A DNA stretch of 64,000 bases from Pectobacterium sp. A5351 (GTDB taxonomy: Bacteria; Pseudomonadota; Gammaproteobacteria; Enterobacterales; Enterobacteriaceae). Both the position numbers and the translations under genes were made by a program. The notes beneath the pieces are model-generated. The model was not told the origin of the DNA and made no database searches. It saw nothing but the letters and a program-made list of their open reading frames with translations. Where the stretch lies: NCBI RefSeq assembly GCF_028335745.1, contig NZ_CP116477.1, forward strand, positions 3,224,001-3,288,000, read 5' to 3'. This document shows positions 10,392 through 24,700 of this stretch, one piece after another (position 1 is the stretch's first letter; each line of letters starts with the position of its first letter).

Positions 10392-12038
10392 CTATCGGCT
10401 AATCTGCGCCACCGCATCCTGCGAGGCTTGTTCACGTGCGGCTCCCGTCAGCTCAGACAGCGTTCCCTGATGCATTTCAAGCAGGCGATCGGCATGTTCA
10501 AAGTAGTGATCGTCATGGCTGATCGCCACAATCGTTTTCCCCAATGCACGCAACTGTGGTAACAGCTCAAGATAGAACACACGGCGGAATTGCGGATCCT
10601 GATCGGCCGCCCATTCATCCAATAACAAGATATCTCGTTGCTCAACGACGGCCAGCAGTAGCGCCACCCGCTTACGCTGCCCCTGAGAAAGCTGTAAGTT
10701 CATCACCTGATGATTCTCCAGCGTCAGCTTATGCCGCATGTTCAGGCGATCCAGCCACTGATCCACCAGCGCGGTATCCGGTGCCGCTCCCTGCGGGCCC
10801 ATCATCTGCCCGAACAGATGGAAATCCGTAAAAATGGCAGAGAATAGCTTTTGATAATCTTCTCGCGTTTCCGCCGTAACGGGGCGGTTATCCAGCAGCA
10901 ACGCGCCCAACACCGGGGTATAAAGCCCCGTCAGCAGCATCGCCAGCGTCGATTTTCCGCTTCCATTACCGCCAATCAGAAACACCAGCTCACCACGCTT
11001 TATCACCAGATTGATCGGCCCAACTTCAAACCCGGAATCGTCATAGCGAAACACCACATCACGCAGTTCCAGCGTGTGCCAGTCCGCCGGGGCGATCGCG
11101 GCAGAAAATGGTTCCTGATACTCAGCCAGGTTGAAACGCTTCAACTTATTAAAGGCGACTTGCGCACTCAGCAGCGTAGGCAGCGCCCCCACGGCTTGTA
11201 GCATCGGCGTACGTAAAAAAAGCAGCGTCAGTGAGTATGTCGCCGCAACATTGGTATCCGCCCAGCCGAGGTTGTTTGCCATGAAAAAGACGGCGCCAAT
11301 CACGCCCAGCATCATAATATTCGACCAGTTCACCGCACTGAGGTGGAAGGTGTCAGCACGAACCACATTATTGCGGTAATCCTGCGCATTAGCCTGATAA
11401 ACCTCTTCATACAGTTTCTGCGCTCGTTCACGATTGAGCGTGAGTTCTTTACGCCCGTTAATCACGGTTTCATAATCTTTCTGGAGACGATCTTCCGCTT
11501 CCCGCACCTTAGTGAGATGGCTATACACACGGGAAACCAGCATAAAACCGCCCCAAATCGTTATCGCGATCCAGACCGACGTTACGATCAACATGTTAGG
11601 AGAGAGCCACGCCAGATAAGCCGCAGAGCCGATCGTAAGAATGATTCCCTGAATCAGTTCAGGCAGGCGAACAAACGCGAGTGTGATGTTGCGGATATCG
11701 CTGGACAGGCTGGCAAGCAGTTGCGCACTGCCGATCTGTTCGATACGTGCAATGTTGGTGTCCAGAATACGCTTGATAAATTGCCCACGCAGACGATAAA
11801 CGAAATGGTGCCCCAGCGTGGTCAACGCCAGTTGTGACACCAACGTCACCCCCATCAGGAGCAGCAGCAAGCCCAGAAACTGTGGCAATACGCTCAACGA
11901 TTGATTGACCGCTTCAATCAATTGCAGGTTGATAAAGGCAATCAGCCCAATGCCCAACGCGGCACTCAACAAACTTAACAAGATAACGGCGAGAAATGGC
12001 CAACGGTATTGTTGGTAAACAATGCGGAGCAACTCCAT
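10392..12038 (-). CDS. yojI: YojI-type peptide-exporting ABC transporter (fused permease and ATPase)
   Basis: Inner-membrane ABC exporter of the cyclic-peptide/PvdE-SyrD class; E. coli YojI exports microcin J25 together with TolC. The 548-residue product has six predicted membrane segments in the first 300 residues ([19 protein letters not shown] starts helix 1), then an ATPase with Walker [10 protein letters not shown], a signature region in the form LSQGQRKR instead of LSGGQ, Walker [14 protein letters not shown] and the switch histidine AISHDDHYF. Length and sequence match E. coli YojI (547) closely. A Fur-box-like sequence lies just upstream. Confidence 0.93.
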   Translation of the reverse strand: MELLRIVYQQYRWPFLAVILLSLLSAALGIGLIAFINLQLIEAVNQSLSVLPQFLGLLLLLMGVTLVSQLALTTLGHHFVYRLRGQFIKRILDTNIARIEQIGSAQLLASLSSDIRNITLAFVRLPELIQGIILTIGSAAYLAWLSPNMLIVTSVWIAITIWGGFMLVSRVYSHLTKVREAEDRLQKDYETVINGRKELTLNRERAQKLYEEVYQANAQDYRNNVVRADTFHLSAVNWSNIMMLGVIGAVFFMANNLGWADTNVAATYSLTLLFLRTPMLQAVGALPTLLSAQVAFNKLKRFNLAEYQEPFSAAIAPADWHTLELRDVVFRYDDSGFEVGPINLVIKRGELVFLIGGNGSGKSTLAMLLTGLYTPVLGALLLDNRPVTAETREDYQKLFSAIFTDFHLFGQMMGPQGAAPDTALVDQWLDRLNMRHKLTLENHQVMNLQLSQGQRKRVALLLAVVEQRDILLLDEWAADQDPQFRRVFYLELLPQLRALGKTIVAISHDDHYFEHADRLLEMHQGTLSELTGAAREQASQDAVAQISR

Positions 12039-12721
12039 AGCAACCTGGTCTCTATGATGAAAACAATCGCCCGCAGTCTAATAGTAATAACCTTGATATC
12101 AAGAATAATTCTCATATCCAGCGCATTACCACGCTCAATACAACCTGAATATCTATCTGGAGAGAGACAAAAAAACATTAGAAAGAATTATGAATAATCA
12201 CGTTTGTTATCACTCTCCTGACAACGTTTCACGTTAACATTTACACTACATTGCTCAAAAAAAAGAAAAACACAAATTGATACAATAAATAAAAATAAAG
12301 AAACATGCATCGAGACGAATATTCCACTTTATACCGATCACCCCAGCATAAAAAACCATAAAAACACGATTTTTAATCGCTAACTAGCGACAACAAAACA
12401 TTATAGTTAGCAAGGTAATAATTAAAAAGAAGAGTAGTTGATAAATAAATTAATAAATAAGCATATTCTTATGCCATTTTTGTTTTCAAAACATTTCAAA
12501 AAAATTGGATTTTTAGTTAAGGCGCACCTATAAATATCAAGGATTGGGTAAGGACCCCCTATAAACAATTCCTAACGGAAGGAGGAAACGCAGTAATCTA
12601 TTTAGCAATACTTGACTATTTCTGCTTTTTGTTTCTGAACCAGGTCGGCTTTAGCGCCCCTTTTTTGTTGGTGGCGCATATCACCATACGTCCCCCATCA
12701 AACGGGAGAGGTATAAAGACA
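12039..12721. other. Long AT-rich control region between yojI and the adhesin gene
   Basis: About 700 bases separate the divergent yojI and adhesin genes. The left two thirds are very AT-rich with no reading frame. From about 12540 the sequence carries several GGA-type motifs (TAAGGACCCCC, ACGGAAGGAGGAAAC) and a C/T-rich segment (AGCGCCCCTTTTTTG), as expected for a long untranslated leader. GGA motifs are the kind bound by RsmA/CsrA; I infer this possibility and cannot show it. No known riboswitch consensus was recognised. Confidence 0.5.
12095..12113 (-). promoter_or_regulatory. Possible Fur box upstream of yojI
   Basis: GATATCAAGAATAATTCTC agrees with 13 of 19 positions of the consensus GATAATGATAATCATTATC and lies 57 bases before the yojI start. 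The match is moderate and in AT-rich DNA, so this is a suggestion only. Confidence 0.3.
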
Positions 12722-12763
12722 ATGGTTGCAGATAAGCAAGAGGCTATTTCATGTCAGATATGA
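12722..12763 (+). CDS. Possible 13-codon leader peptide overlapping the adhesin start
   Basis: An ATG at 12722 preceded by GGGAGAGG opens a 13-residue reading frame ending in TGA at 12761-12763, overlapping the adhesin ATG (12751) in another frame. The stronger ribosome site belongs to this short frame, so it may couple or limit translation of the giant gene. It may equally be chance. Confidence 0.3.
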   Translation: MVADKQEAISCQI

Positions 12764-15700
12764 ATGTTATTGCGGGAAATACAAATATCCTGTCACGTCA
12801 AGGTGGCCGATTCATCAGAGCGATACCGGAAGGAACCACAAATGTCGAACTGCTGGAAAGCAGTACCGTAAGAATTTATGGCACACCAAATATCGTGTCC
12901 CGCTATGAACGCCTCGGCGATGACCTTATTTTACACATGAAAGACGGTACCACCGTCCGCTACGAAAGCTTCTTCACCCTGGATGCAGCAGGCTATCACA
13001 GCGAGCTGATTTTTGACGATGGCACCCGTCTCATCCATGCACAGTTCTCTGGTGCTGCTGCGGCAGAAGGCGCGGCTCTCACGGCGGAAGCCGTTGCCCT
13101 TACGCCACAATACGCCGCGCTGGGTGATATGACGTCATTGCTAATTGGTAGCACCACCGCCAGCACGCTATCGACTGCTACGCTAGGCAGTGTTCTGGGG
13201 GCTGTCGCCCTGGGCGGTGCCGCTGTCGCAGGGGTCGCGGCCGCCGTGGCCTCATCAAGCAATGACAACCACACTACACCACCGGCACAGCCAGAACCCT
13301 TAACCATTGATGCCTTTGCAGGAAATAATGGGCTGAACCGTACGGAAATCGGCCAGTCTCATGTCCTCAGCGGGACAACCACCGGCATCAGCGCGGGACA
13401 AACCGTCACCATCACATTGAACGGCGTGGTTTACACCACCACCATTGCAGCCGACGGCACCTGGCGCTTTACTCTGCCAGCGGATGCGTTCACCGGTCTG
13501 GAAGACGGCATTTATGCCTTAAAAGTGAGCGTGCCAGGTGCAAATGGCGTGACCCATGAGAAAACCCTCGATCTCACCATTGATACCCTGCCTCCGCACT
13601 TAACTGTGGATAAATTCACGGGTGATAACTACCTCACCGTAGGTGAGTTGGCAAACGGCCAAGTTCTCAGCGGAACGGGTGAAGTGGGTCAAAACGTCAC
13701 CATCACGCTCAATGGGAAAACGTATACCACGACCATTAATACCGCAGGTAACTGGACCCTGACCATTCCAGCCGCAGACCTGGGTACGCTGAGCGAAGGC
13801 GAACACGCCATGTCGTTCACCATTAGCGATAACGCCGGTAATATCACCGTGGTCAACCGTACTATCATTGTTGATACCACACCGCCAGAACTGTCTCTGT
13901 CACCGTTTACCGGAAACAATCTGGTCACTGCCGACGAACTGCAATCCTCGCAGTTTATCTCTGGGACGGCTTCCCTCTCGGATGTCGGGCAGACCGTGAC
14001 GATCACGTTCAACGGCATTACCTACACCACCCCCGTGGGCAGCGATGGCACATGGAGTGTTGCGATTCCCTCCAGCGATATGCAAGCCCTGACCAACGGT
14101 ACCTACACGCTGGTGGCATCGTTAACGGATAAAGCAGGCAACACCACTACGCTGCCACCTCAAACGATTACGGTGGATACCAGCGCTGAAGCGGTCAACA
14201 TCAGTATCGTCTCGACAGATGACCGCCTGAATGCCGTGGAAGCAGGGCAGCCGCTGACGGTCAGCGGGACCACTGCCAACGTTGCCGCAGGCCAGACCGT
14301 CACCGTTACACTGAACGGAAAATCCTACATCGCCACCACAGGAACTGATGGAAAATGGTCTGTAGCTATCCCCAGCGCTGACCTGCTTACCCTGACTGAC
14401 GGTAGCAATACCATTACTGCCAGCACACAAGGGATCAGCGGAGAAACCGTCACCGTCGATCACACGCTGGATGTACACATCAATACTCTTCCGACTATTA
14501 CACTGACCGCACCGCCTTTCACCGACGGCGTATTAAACGCAGCAGAAGCCGCGCAGGATCAGGTCATCCGCGGGGAAACCGGGATTAGCGGCGGAGGACA
14601 AACTGTCAGCCTGACGATCGGTGGGAATTACGTAACCGGAACAGTGGATACCAACGGTAACTGGACGGTCACGATCCCCAAAGACGTACTGCAAAACCTG
14701 CCATCGGATAACATCAGCGTACTGGAGATTGTGGTTCGCGATATCGCAGGCAACGAAACTACGGTGACGCAGAATATCAGCGTTGATACGACGCCACCGA
14801 CGCTCAACGTCTCCACTGTCGCACAGGATGATATCCTCAACGGTGCCGAGCTAGCCGTCAACCAGGTGGTCAGCGGAACAGCATCACTCAGCGAAGCAGG
14901 CCGCACGGTCACCGCGACCCTCAACGGGCAAACCTACACCACCACCGTCGGCAACGACGGCAACTGGAGCATTACGCTGCCAACAGCCGATCTAGTCGCT
15001 ATTGCGGACGGTAGCCATAACCTGACCATTACGCTAACCGATGCAGCAGGCAACACCACAACGGTTACCCGCCCGTTAACCATCGATAGCGGTGCGACTA
15101 CCTCCCCAACCATTACCATCAATAACGTTGCGGACGATAACGTGATTGACGGCGCGGAAGCAAAAGTTAACCAGCCGTTGAGCGGAACGACCACTAACGT
15201 TGAGGCAGGACAAGTTGTCACTATTAGCCTGAATGGGAAAACGTATCTTGCCACTGTCCAATCCGGTGGTGTCTGGAGCATCAACGTTTCAACAGCCGAT
15301 CTCGCTCTGTTGGCCGTCGGCACGCATAGTATTAGCGTTAACGTGAGTAACAAAGCGGGCAATACGGCGAGCGGAAGTCGCGATATTAGCGTAGATAAAT
15401 CTGGCGACAGCATCGCCATCAATATTATCGCCAATGACAACCTATTAAGCAGGGCAGAATCCCTTCAGCCGCTGGCGATCAGCGGTAATACCGCCAATGT
15501 TCCTGCGGGGCAAACGGTGACCGTTACGCTGAACGGGAAAAATTACACCACCACTGTTGCAGCAGACGGCAGTTGGACGCTGCAAATCCCAAGTGCCGAT
15601 CTCCAGCTTCTATCAGATGGCAATGAGACCTTAACCGCCAGCGTGACAGTGGTGGGAGGCGGTGCAGTCACGGATGCACAGACGCTCGGTGTACACATTC

Positions 15701-18700
15701 ATACGCTGCCACAACCAACGATTGATACCCCATTCGGCAACGGTTCTCTGAACGGTACAGAAGCACTAGTCAGCCAGACGATTACTGGCCACACCGGCAT
15801 CAGCGGAGCAGGGCAGACTGTCATCTTGTCTCTCGGCGGGAAGTCTTATACGGGGACGGTGGATACCGCGGGGAATTGGACAGTCACGGTGCCCGCAGCC
15901 GATCTCCAGCAACTGCCGGAAGGCAATAACACGCTGTTGGTCACCGCACAGGATGCGGCGGGTAATCAGGCGGGTAAGACGTTTGTCAGCCCTACCGATT
16001 TCACAGCCCCTACCCTGACCATCGGCACTCTTGCAGGCGATGACATCATTAATCTGGTTGAATCGCAAAGCAACCAGATCGTCAACGGCACTGCCTCAAT
16101 CAGCGAAGCAGGTCGTACCGTCGTGATCACCTTCGATGGACAGTTCTATACCGGGGTTGTTGGCACCGATGGCAACTGGAGTATCACCTTACCCACAGCA
16201 GCCCTGCGCGGCATGACCGATGGCAGCTACAAACTGTCCGCATCACTGAGCGATGTCGCCGGAAATACCGTCAGCGTCGAGAAGTCCATTACGCTCAGTG
16301 CAGATCCTGCACTCCAGCCGACGATCTTCGTTAACGCTTTCGTCAATGAGGGTAATGTCATTACTGCGGCCGATCTCAAAGTCAGCCAGTGGTTAACAGG
16401 CACCAGTTCGAATGTGGAAACGGGTCAGATTGCAACCATTGTACTTAACAAGAAATTCTACTTCGCCACTATCCAGAATGGTGGCAATTGGGGCGTAGAA
16501 ATTCCGGCTGAGCATATGGCTGAACTCAGTGAGGGAACGGTATCGATCTCCGCTCAGGTCACCGATCTGGCTGGTAACGAAGGGAGCCACGAAATCTGGT
16601 CCTCTATCGACACCAGTAATGACAGTATCGCCATCAGCATTGTTGCGTTGGATAACCAGATCAATCGCCTTGAAGCATTACAGCCGCTGACAATTTCAGG
16701 TTCAACGGTCAACGTGACTCCGGGAGAAAACGTTACCGTTACGCTTAATGGCAAAACCTACATTGGCACCATTGCCGCTAACGGTAACTGGAGCGTCACA
16801 GTTGATAGCAGTGACCTGCTCGCACTGCCGGATGGCGCAGCAACCATTACGGCTAGCGTCTCCAATCCTGGTGATGTGCCTGTCACCGCCAGCCGTGATA
16901 TTGATATCCATATAAATAACTTACCACAGCCGACCATTGATCAACCTTTCGGCGACGGCATACTGAATATCGTCGAAGCCGCCAGCGGGCAGAACCTGAC
17001 AGGGAAAACCGGGATTACCGGAAGCGGCCAAAGCGTCACCATTACGCTGAACGGCAAAACCTACACCGCCACCGTGGATACTCAGGGGAACTGGAGTGTG
17101 GCGCTTCCCGCTGCCGACCTGCAATCCCTACCAAACGGCTTGCAAACTATCAGCACAGAGGCGACCGATAGTGCAGGCAATAGCGTACAGAGTACCCGTG
17201 ATATTACTGTCGATACTGTTAACCCCGTTCTTACACTGAAACCACTGACCAGCGATGGCATCATCAATGCCGCCGAAAGTCTGAACGACCAAGTGATCTC
17301 TGGTCATGCGCTCCTATCGGATGCGGGGCACACCGTCATTGTCACCATCGGCAATAAAAATTATCAGGCGCAGATTCAGACAGACGGTAGCTGGAGCACC
17401 CTCATTCCCGCCGCCGATCTCCAGGCGCTGCCTGATGGTAACTACACCATTACGGCAACATTAACCAACGCATCAGGCAACAGCACTACCAGCACGGCTA
17501 ATCTGACGCTCGATGCCAATCCGGCCAATCTGCCGCTGCTCACCGTCAACGTTATTGCGCTCGATAACATCATTGATGGCGGAGAAATCAACGTCGCTCA
17601 AACCATCAGCGGGAACAGCCTGAATATTGAAGCAGGACAACGCGTTACCATTAACCTCGGTGATAATACCTATATTACAACGATCGGTAGTAACGGCCAA
17701 TGGAGCATCAGCGTACCATCTGTTGATCTCCTTCATCTGGCACAAGGTACGCACACGGTAACAATCGGCGCAAGTGACCTCAGTGGCAACCCGACGACGC
17801 TCAGCCAGACGATTACGGTCAATACTTCGTTAAGTGGTATCGCTATTGATACCGTTGCTGGCGATGACAAACTGAATCAAGCCGAAGCGACGCAAGACCT
17901 GATCGTCAACGGCAGCAGTCAGAATGTGGCTGCGGGCACCACCGTCACAGTCATGTTGAACGGGAAAAGCTACGACGGAGTGGTACAACCGAACGGCGCA
18001 TGGAGCATCATCGTGTCTTCGGCAGATGTCAGCGCACTGACCGACGGCACATCAACCCTTACCGCCGCAACGGTAGACAATACAGGGAGTGTGTTGAGCA
18101 GCAGCCGCACCATCGATGTGTTCATTCACAGCAGCCCGTCACTGACGCTGAACACGCCGTTCAGCGACAACATCCTCAATGCCGCAGAGGCTGGCGTTAC
18201 CCAGACGCTCAGCGGTACAACCGGTATCACCTCACCGGGACAAACCGTCACCGCCACACTGGGCGGCGTGACATACACAGGGAGCGTTGATCCGGCAGGT
18301 AACTGGGTAATTTTGCTCCCTGTAAACGGTCTGCAAACTCTGCCGGACGGCACCACAACATTGCAGGTTAGCGTCATCGACGCCGCCGGAAACAGCAGTT
18401 CCCTAACCAGCGACGTGACCGTAGCTCGCACGCCGCCGACGCTGACAACGGACAGCATTACGACCGACAATATCCTGAATGGCACCGAGGTGCAAAGCGA
18501 TCAACTGCTAACAGGCACCGCTTCACCATCCAGCACGGGGCAAACCATTACCACAACGCTGAATGGCAAAGTCTACAGCGGTATCGTCGGCAGTGATGGC
18601 ACCTGGAGCATCGCTATTCCGTCGGCCGATCTGGGCAGCCTGTCCGATGGCAGTTACAGCGTCGTGACACGACTGACCGATGCCGCAGGCAATACCACCA

Positions 18701-21700
18701 CGACCACACAGACCATTACCGTCGATGCCAACCCGCTCAACGCTCCGGTTGTCATGATAGGCACGTTCGCTGGCAACAATATTATTGACGGAGCAGAAGT
18801 GCGAGTCAGTCAGGTATTAAGCGGTACCAGTAGAAACGTTGAGCAAGGCCAGACGGTGACGATTAGCTTTAACGGCAAAACGTATACCGCGCAGGTGCTG
18901 TCGAATGGCAACTGGAGTACGACGATCTCGGATACTGACATGGCGCTGCTGGTGAATGGCAGCCAGACGATTACCGTCAGCGTGAGTGATGTCTCCGGCA
19001 ATATCGCCACATCTAGCAGCAGCGTCACGATTAACACTAATGCAAGTGGGCTGTCTATTGCGCCAATCACCGGGGATAACCAGTTGAATGTGCAGGAGGC
19101 GGCTAGCGGCATCACGATTAGTGGCGTCTCCGTCAACGTCGCACCAGGAACGGACGTCAATGTCATTCTCAACGGGAAAACCTATACCGTACAGGTGCAG
19201 TCAGACGGTACCTGGAGCGCTAGCATTCAGCCTGCCGATCTGCAAGTGCTGGGCGACGGCATTATTACGGTTCATGTCACGGCGGTCGATCAGGCCGGTA
19301 ATACCCTATCGGGGACGCAGCAACTGGGTATCAGCATCCATAACCCACCGGTGGCATCGCTGAATACGCCCTTTGGTAACGGCTATCTGAACGTTAGTGA
19401 TGCTCAGACCGAGCAGACACTCTCTGGTACGACGGGGATTCACGCTGTGGGTCAAACCGTCAGCGTCACTATCGGTGCCGTCAGCTACACCGGCACGGTT
19501 GACAACAATGGCAATTGGAGTCTTCAACTCTCGCCAGCCATTCTGGGTGCACTGGCAGACGGCCTGCAAAACATTTCCGTTACTGTTACTGATGCGGCAG
19601 GCAATACCTCTACCGTTCAGGGAAGTGTATTCGTGGATTTGACTCCGCCAGTGCTGACCATCAACCCGGTTGGCATCGACGATATCATCAACATCGCGGA
19701 AAGCCTGCTGCCGCTGGAAATCAGCGGCACATCCCCTGCCCACGACAGCGGCCGCCCGGTTATTGTCAACGTCATCATTAATGGACAGATCTATCAAGGG
19801 CTGGCGCAGGCCGATGGCACCTGGAGCGTTACCGTACCCGCAGGTGACCTGCAAAATATGCCAAACGGCATCACAGCGATCACCGCCACACTGACCGATG
19901 CGGCAGGCAATACCGGCAGCGTCAGCCACTCGATTATACTGGATACCGATCCGGCCAAAGCGCCGATCCTGACCATTGCCACAGTATCGAACGATGATTA
20001 TCTCAATCTGGCCGAATCGGGATTACCATTGACAATCAGCGGTAGCAGCCAGAATGTGGAACAGGGTCAGCAGGTCACTATTACCCTTAACGCTCAAACC
20101 TACTTTGCCAGCGTGGGGGCAAATGGCAGTTGGAGCGTACAGGTTCCTGCAACGGATGTCAGTAACCTGCCTGATGGTAAGCAAACCGTGAGTGCCAGCG
20201 TGACGGACGTGAGTGGTAACCCTGGTTCGGCAACGCATAGTATTACCGTCATCACCGATACCGCTAACCTGCCTGGCATCACCATTACGACCCTGTCTGG
20301 CAACGATGTCGTCAGCGCGCAGGATGCGCAATCTGCTCTACTCATTTCCGGTTCAACGACAAATGTTCAGACGGGACAGCGCGTCACGGTAACGCTGAAT
20401 AATAAAACCTATCTGGCGACTGTCGGCGCAGACGGTAACTGGAGTACGAGCGTTCCCGCCAGCGATGTGCAAAATCTGCCGCAGGGCAATCAGACTATTA
20501 CCGCAACGGTCAGCGACATCGCACAAAATCCGGCCACAGTAACGCATCCGTTTACGGTCGATACCCTTCCCCCCCTGCTGTCTATCGACATGCTGGCTGA
20601 CCCCAGCGATATCGGGTTGGCAGACGCGCTGGCAGGGTTACCGCTAAGCGGCAAAGGCGAAGCCGGCCTTTTGGTCACGATCAAAGTCGGCACGGCAGTT
20701 TATAGCGTCGTTGCCGATAGCAACGGCGTCTGGCAAATCGCCATTACGGCGAACGACCTGCTGGCGTTGGGTGATGGCGTGAAAACGCTTGAGGCCAGTG
20801 TGACCGACGGTGCAGGGAATACCAGCACGAGCAGTATTGATATCACGCTAAAAACGCAGTCGCTTCCAACGCTGACACTGAATGCGCTCTATGACAACAA
20901 TGTCCTGACCAGCGCGGAACTGGCAGCGGAAACGACCATCGGCGGCACCTACACCAATCTGCCCGTAGGGACAGCGATCCAGGTCACGATCGGGGCTTAC
21001 ACCGTAACGGGCGTGACGCTCGCAGGCGGCCTGTGGAGCGCCACCATTCCGGCCAATGCGCTTAACATTCTGGCGGATGGCAATGTGCAGGTCAGTGCAA
21101 CGGTAACCGATAGCGCAGGCAATACCGGTAGTGCAAGCAGCACACTGGATGTCGTCATCCACACCAATTTCGCTATCAGTATCGCGACACCGTTCGTTGA
21201 CGGCGTGCTAAATCAGGCGGAAAGCACCGTGGATCAACTTCTGACGGGCACGACGGGGCTGATCGATCCTGGCCAGAGCGTGTCAGTTTCCATTACCAAT
21301 GGCACGATCACCACCACCTACAACGCCAACGTCGCGGCAAATGGCCAGTGGAGTGTGACGTTGCCTGCCGCCGATTTGTCGGCATTCGGCGATGGTACAC
21401 ACACCATTAACGTGACCGTCACCGACCATGCGGGCAATACCGGAACAGGAAGCGGAACATTCACCAGCGTCATCGTGGGCGTGCCTGTCGCCACGCTGGA
21501 TACCCCGTTCGGCGATGGTAAATTGAGTCTGGCGGATGCGCAGCCGGGCGTTACGCTATCCGGTCAAACAGGTCTAGCCAGCAACGTGGGGCAAACGGTA
21601 TCCGTCAGTATTAACGGCACAAGCGTCCCTGCCACTGTGAACGCCGACGGTAGTTGGTCGTTATCGCTGGATCGCCAGACGCTGATCGACCTGCCGGATG

Positions 21701-24700
21701 GCTCAGTGAATTTCACCGTCACGGTGACCGACTCTGCGGGTAACACCAGTAACGCATCAGCCACGGCAAATGTTCTGACTACCACCCTGCCAGTAGCAAC
21801 GCTGGATCTGCCTTTTGGTGACGGTATCCTTAATGCCACCGAAATTCAGGCCATTCAGACCTTAACCGGTAAAACCGGTATTACCAGCGCAGGCCAGGAA
21901 GTTACTATCACCGTGACCAACAAAACCACGCTGGCAGAAACCACCTTTACCGCTACAGCCGATGGGTTAGGCGGCTGGTCCAGAGCACTCACCCCTGCCG
22001 ATCTGGCGATCTTCACCGAAGGCAACTACAGCATTAGCGTCAAGGTCACCGACTTGGTCGGCAATACCAGCACCAGCGCCTCACTCGATGTCAGTTCGGC
22101 GCAGACGCTGCCCGCCCCGATTATCGATGTGATTCCATTTGGTATTGATAATATCCTGAGCAGCGCCGAAGCCGCCTCCGCACTGACCTTCTCTGGCCGC
22201 ACGCAAATTGGCGGTAACGGGCAAAGCGTTAAACTGGAGATCGACCTCAACGGTATTCGCTATACGGCGGCGGTAGATAGTAGCGGCAATTGGTCTGTCA
22301 CACTCCCTCCTAACGCATTGAATTCACTGGCTGATGGTCAGCATACCATCACAGTGACCGCCGTCGATGCGGCTGGCAATGTCGGTTCTACACCGATATT
22401 GTTTACCAGCGACTTTACGCCACCGGCCATCACGCTGAATACGCCGTTTGACGATGGCTATCTGAGTATCGCAGAAGCCGCAACGCTGGCGGGCAGAACG
22501 TTAAGCGGCAACGCAGGGGATGCGGTGAACGTGACCGTCACGTTCGGCGGACAACCGCTCGTGACACAGCTTAGCGGAGGCGTATGGACAGCCACGCTGA
22601 CCCCAACGCAACTCAGTCTGCTCGCTGACGGAACGCATAATATCGTCATCACGGCAACGGATAGTCTGGGCAACAGCGCTACGCTGAATTCTCAGGCGAT
22701 CCTTGCCGTACAAGCCGCTCCAACGCTGGCTATTACCGCCTTTGCCGGACTAGATGGCCTTAACTATGCAGAAAGCCGCACCACGCAGACCATCAGCGGC
22801 ACCTCGACCGGGCTGGAGGTGGGGCAAAACGTCACCGTCAGGCTGAATAACGTCGATTACACGGCAAAAATTCTCGTCGGCGGCACCTGGAGCGTCACTA
22901 TCCCTTCTGCTGCGCTGCAAGCGCTGGCAAATACGACGTACACCATCACCGCCGATGCGACGGATAAAGCGGGTAATCCGGCGACACAAGCCAACGTGGG
23001 ATTCAACGTCAATCTGACACCACCGCCCATCGTTATGGTGATCGACCCAATAGCAGGCGACAACATCATTAACGCCAGTGAAATCAACGGTAATATCACT
23101 ATCTCTGGTCGCTCTATCGGTCCATCATCGGCGATGACCATAGTATCAATCAGTATTGGGAGTTCATCACTTGTCGCCATAACCGACGCCAATGGCTTCT
23201 GGAGCACCACCATTCCCGCCAGCGTCTATTTCACCACGCAAGGCAACGTCAATATCACCGCGACGTCGCTCGATGCGACCCTCACGCGAACAGTGTTGGT
23301 CGATACCATCGCGCCGACATTAACGATCGAGGCTTTTGCGGGTGATAACGTACTGGGGGGTACGGAAGCCAGTACCGCCCAGACGATTACGGGGACGGCC
23401 TCCACCACGGAGGCTGGACAGCTCGTCAGCGTGGTGCTGAATGGAAAAACCTACACGGCTCAGGTTTCCGCCACTGGCACCTGGAGTGTGAGTGTACCCG
23501 CTGCCGATCTGGCACAGTTGTCCGATGGTAGCCATACCATTACCGCGACGCTCTCGGACATAGCAGGAAATACCACCACGGATACGCAGATCGTTACCGT
23601 CGATACAGGTATTCCACTGCTCAGCGTGACGCTGTTCGATGACAATATCCTGACGCTGGCCGAAGCCGTGGCGGGTGCAGCGATCACGGGTACAGGTGAA
23701 GTCGGGGCTACCGTCACGTTAACCGCCGGGCCGTTGACAGGCACGACAACCGTCGGTTCCGACGGCAAGTGGACGATTCCGGTGCTGTCCGCCAATTTGC
23801 AAAACCTGATCGACGGACCGCAGGTCATCGGCGTGACGCTGACCGATACTTCAGGCAATAGCACACACCTTGATGTCACGCTGGATGTTGCACTGAACAA
23901 GACGCTCGGTGCAGGTCTTACGGATATCTTCGGTAATGATGGCATCCTCAATCTGGCTGAATCACTGGTCACGCAGGTTATCAGCGGTAATGCGACCGGC
24001 AACTATCTGGGCGCGAAAGTACAGGTCACCGTGTTGGGCAATACGGTGGAAGGCACCGTGGGAGCCAACGGTGCCTGGAGCGTCGCCCTTGCCCCGAATC
24101 TGTTCACCGGTCTGAGCAATGGCCTGCTGGCGGTTAATGTCGACATCGTCGATTCATACGGTAACGTGAAGAATCAGTTGATCAATATTGATGTGTTGAA
24201 ATCCCTTCCCGTTATCGACTCCGTTATTGCCTTCACGGATGGCGCGTTGAATGCAGCGGATGTCGCAACCAGCCAGATCATCAGCGGCGTAGTCAGCAAT
24301 GTGAATATTGCCGCAGGTGCAACGGTCGCCGTGACGCTGGGCACCAAGATTTACACAGGGATTACCGTCGGTGCAGGCGGTGCCTGGAGTCTATCCGTCC
24401 CTGCACTTGATTTGCAGGCCTTGCAGGATGGCACGCTGGCACTGGGTATCGCGGTCACCGATCATGCGGGCAACACCGCCAGCCAGATTGTGAACGTTCC
24501 AACGATCATCAAGAACCTGCCAAGCATTACGCTCAATCCGGCCTTTGGCGACAGCCTGCTGAATCTGGCTGATTTGCTGGTCAACCAAACACTCAGCGGC
24601 ACGGCCAGCGGTCTCGCTGGCAGAACGATTACGCTGAGCATAGCGGGTTCACAAATCGCTACGGCCACCGTCGGTTCCGATGGCAAGTGGAGTACTGCCG

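Noticed and set aside
12039..12750. c-di-GMP (GEMM) riboswitch in the adhesin leader
   Set aside because: I looked for its conserved elements in this long leader and could not find them.
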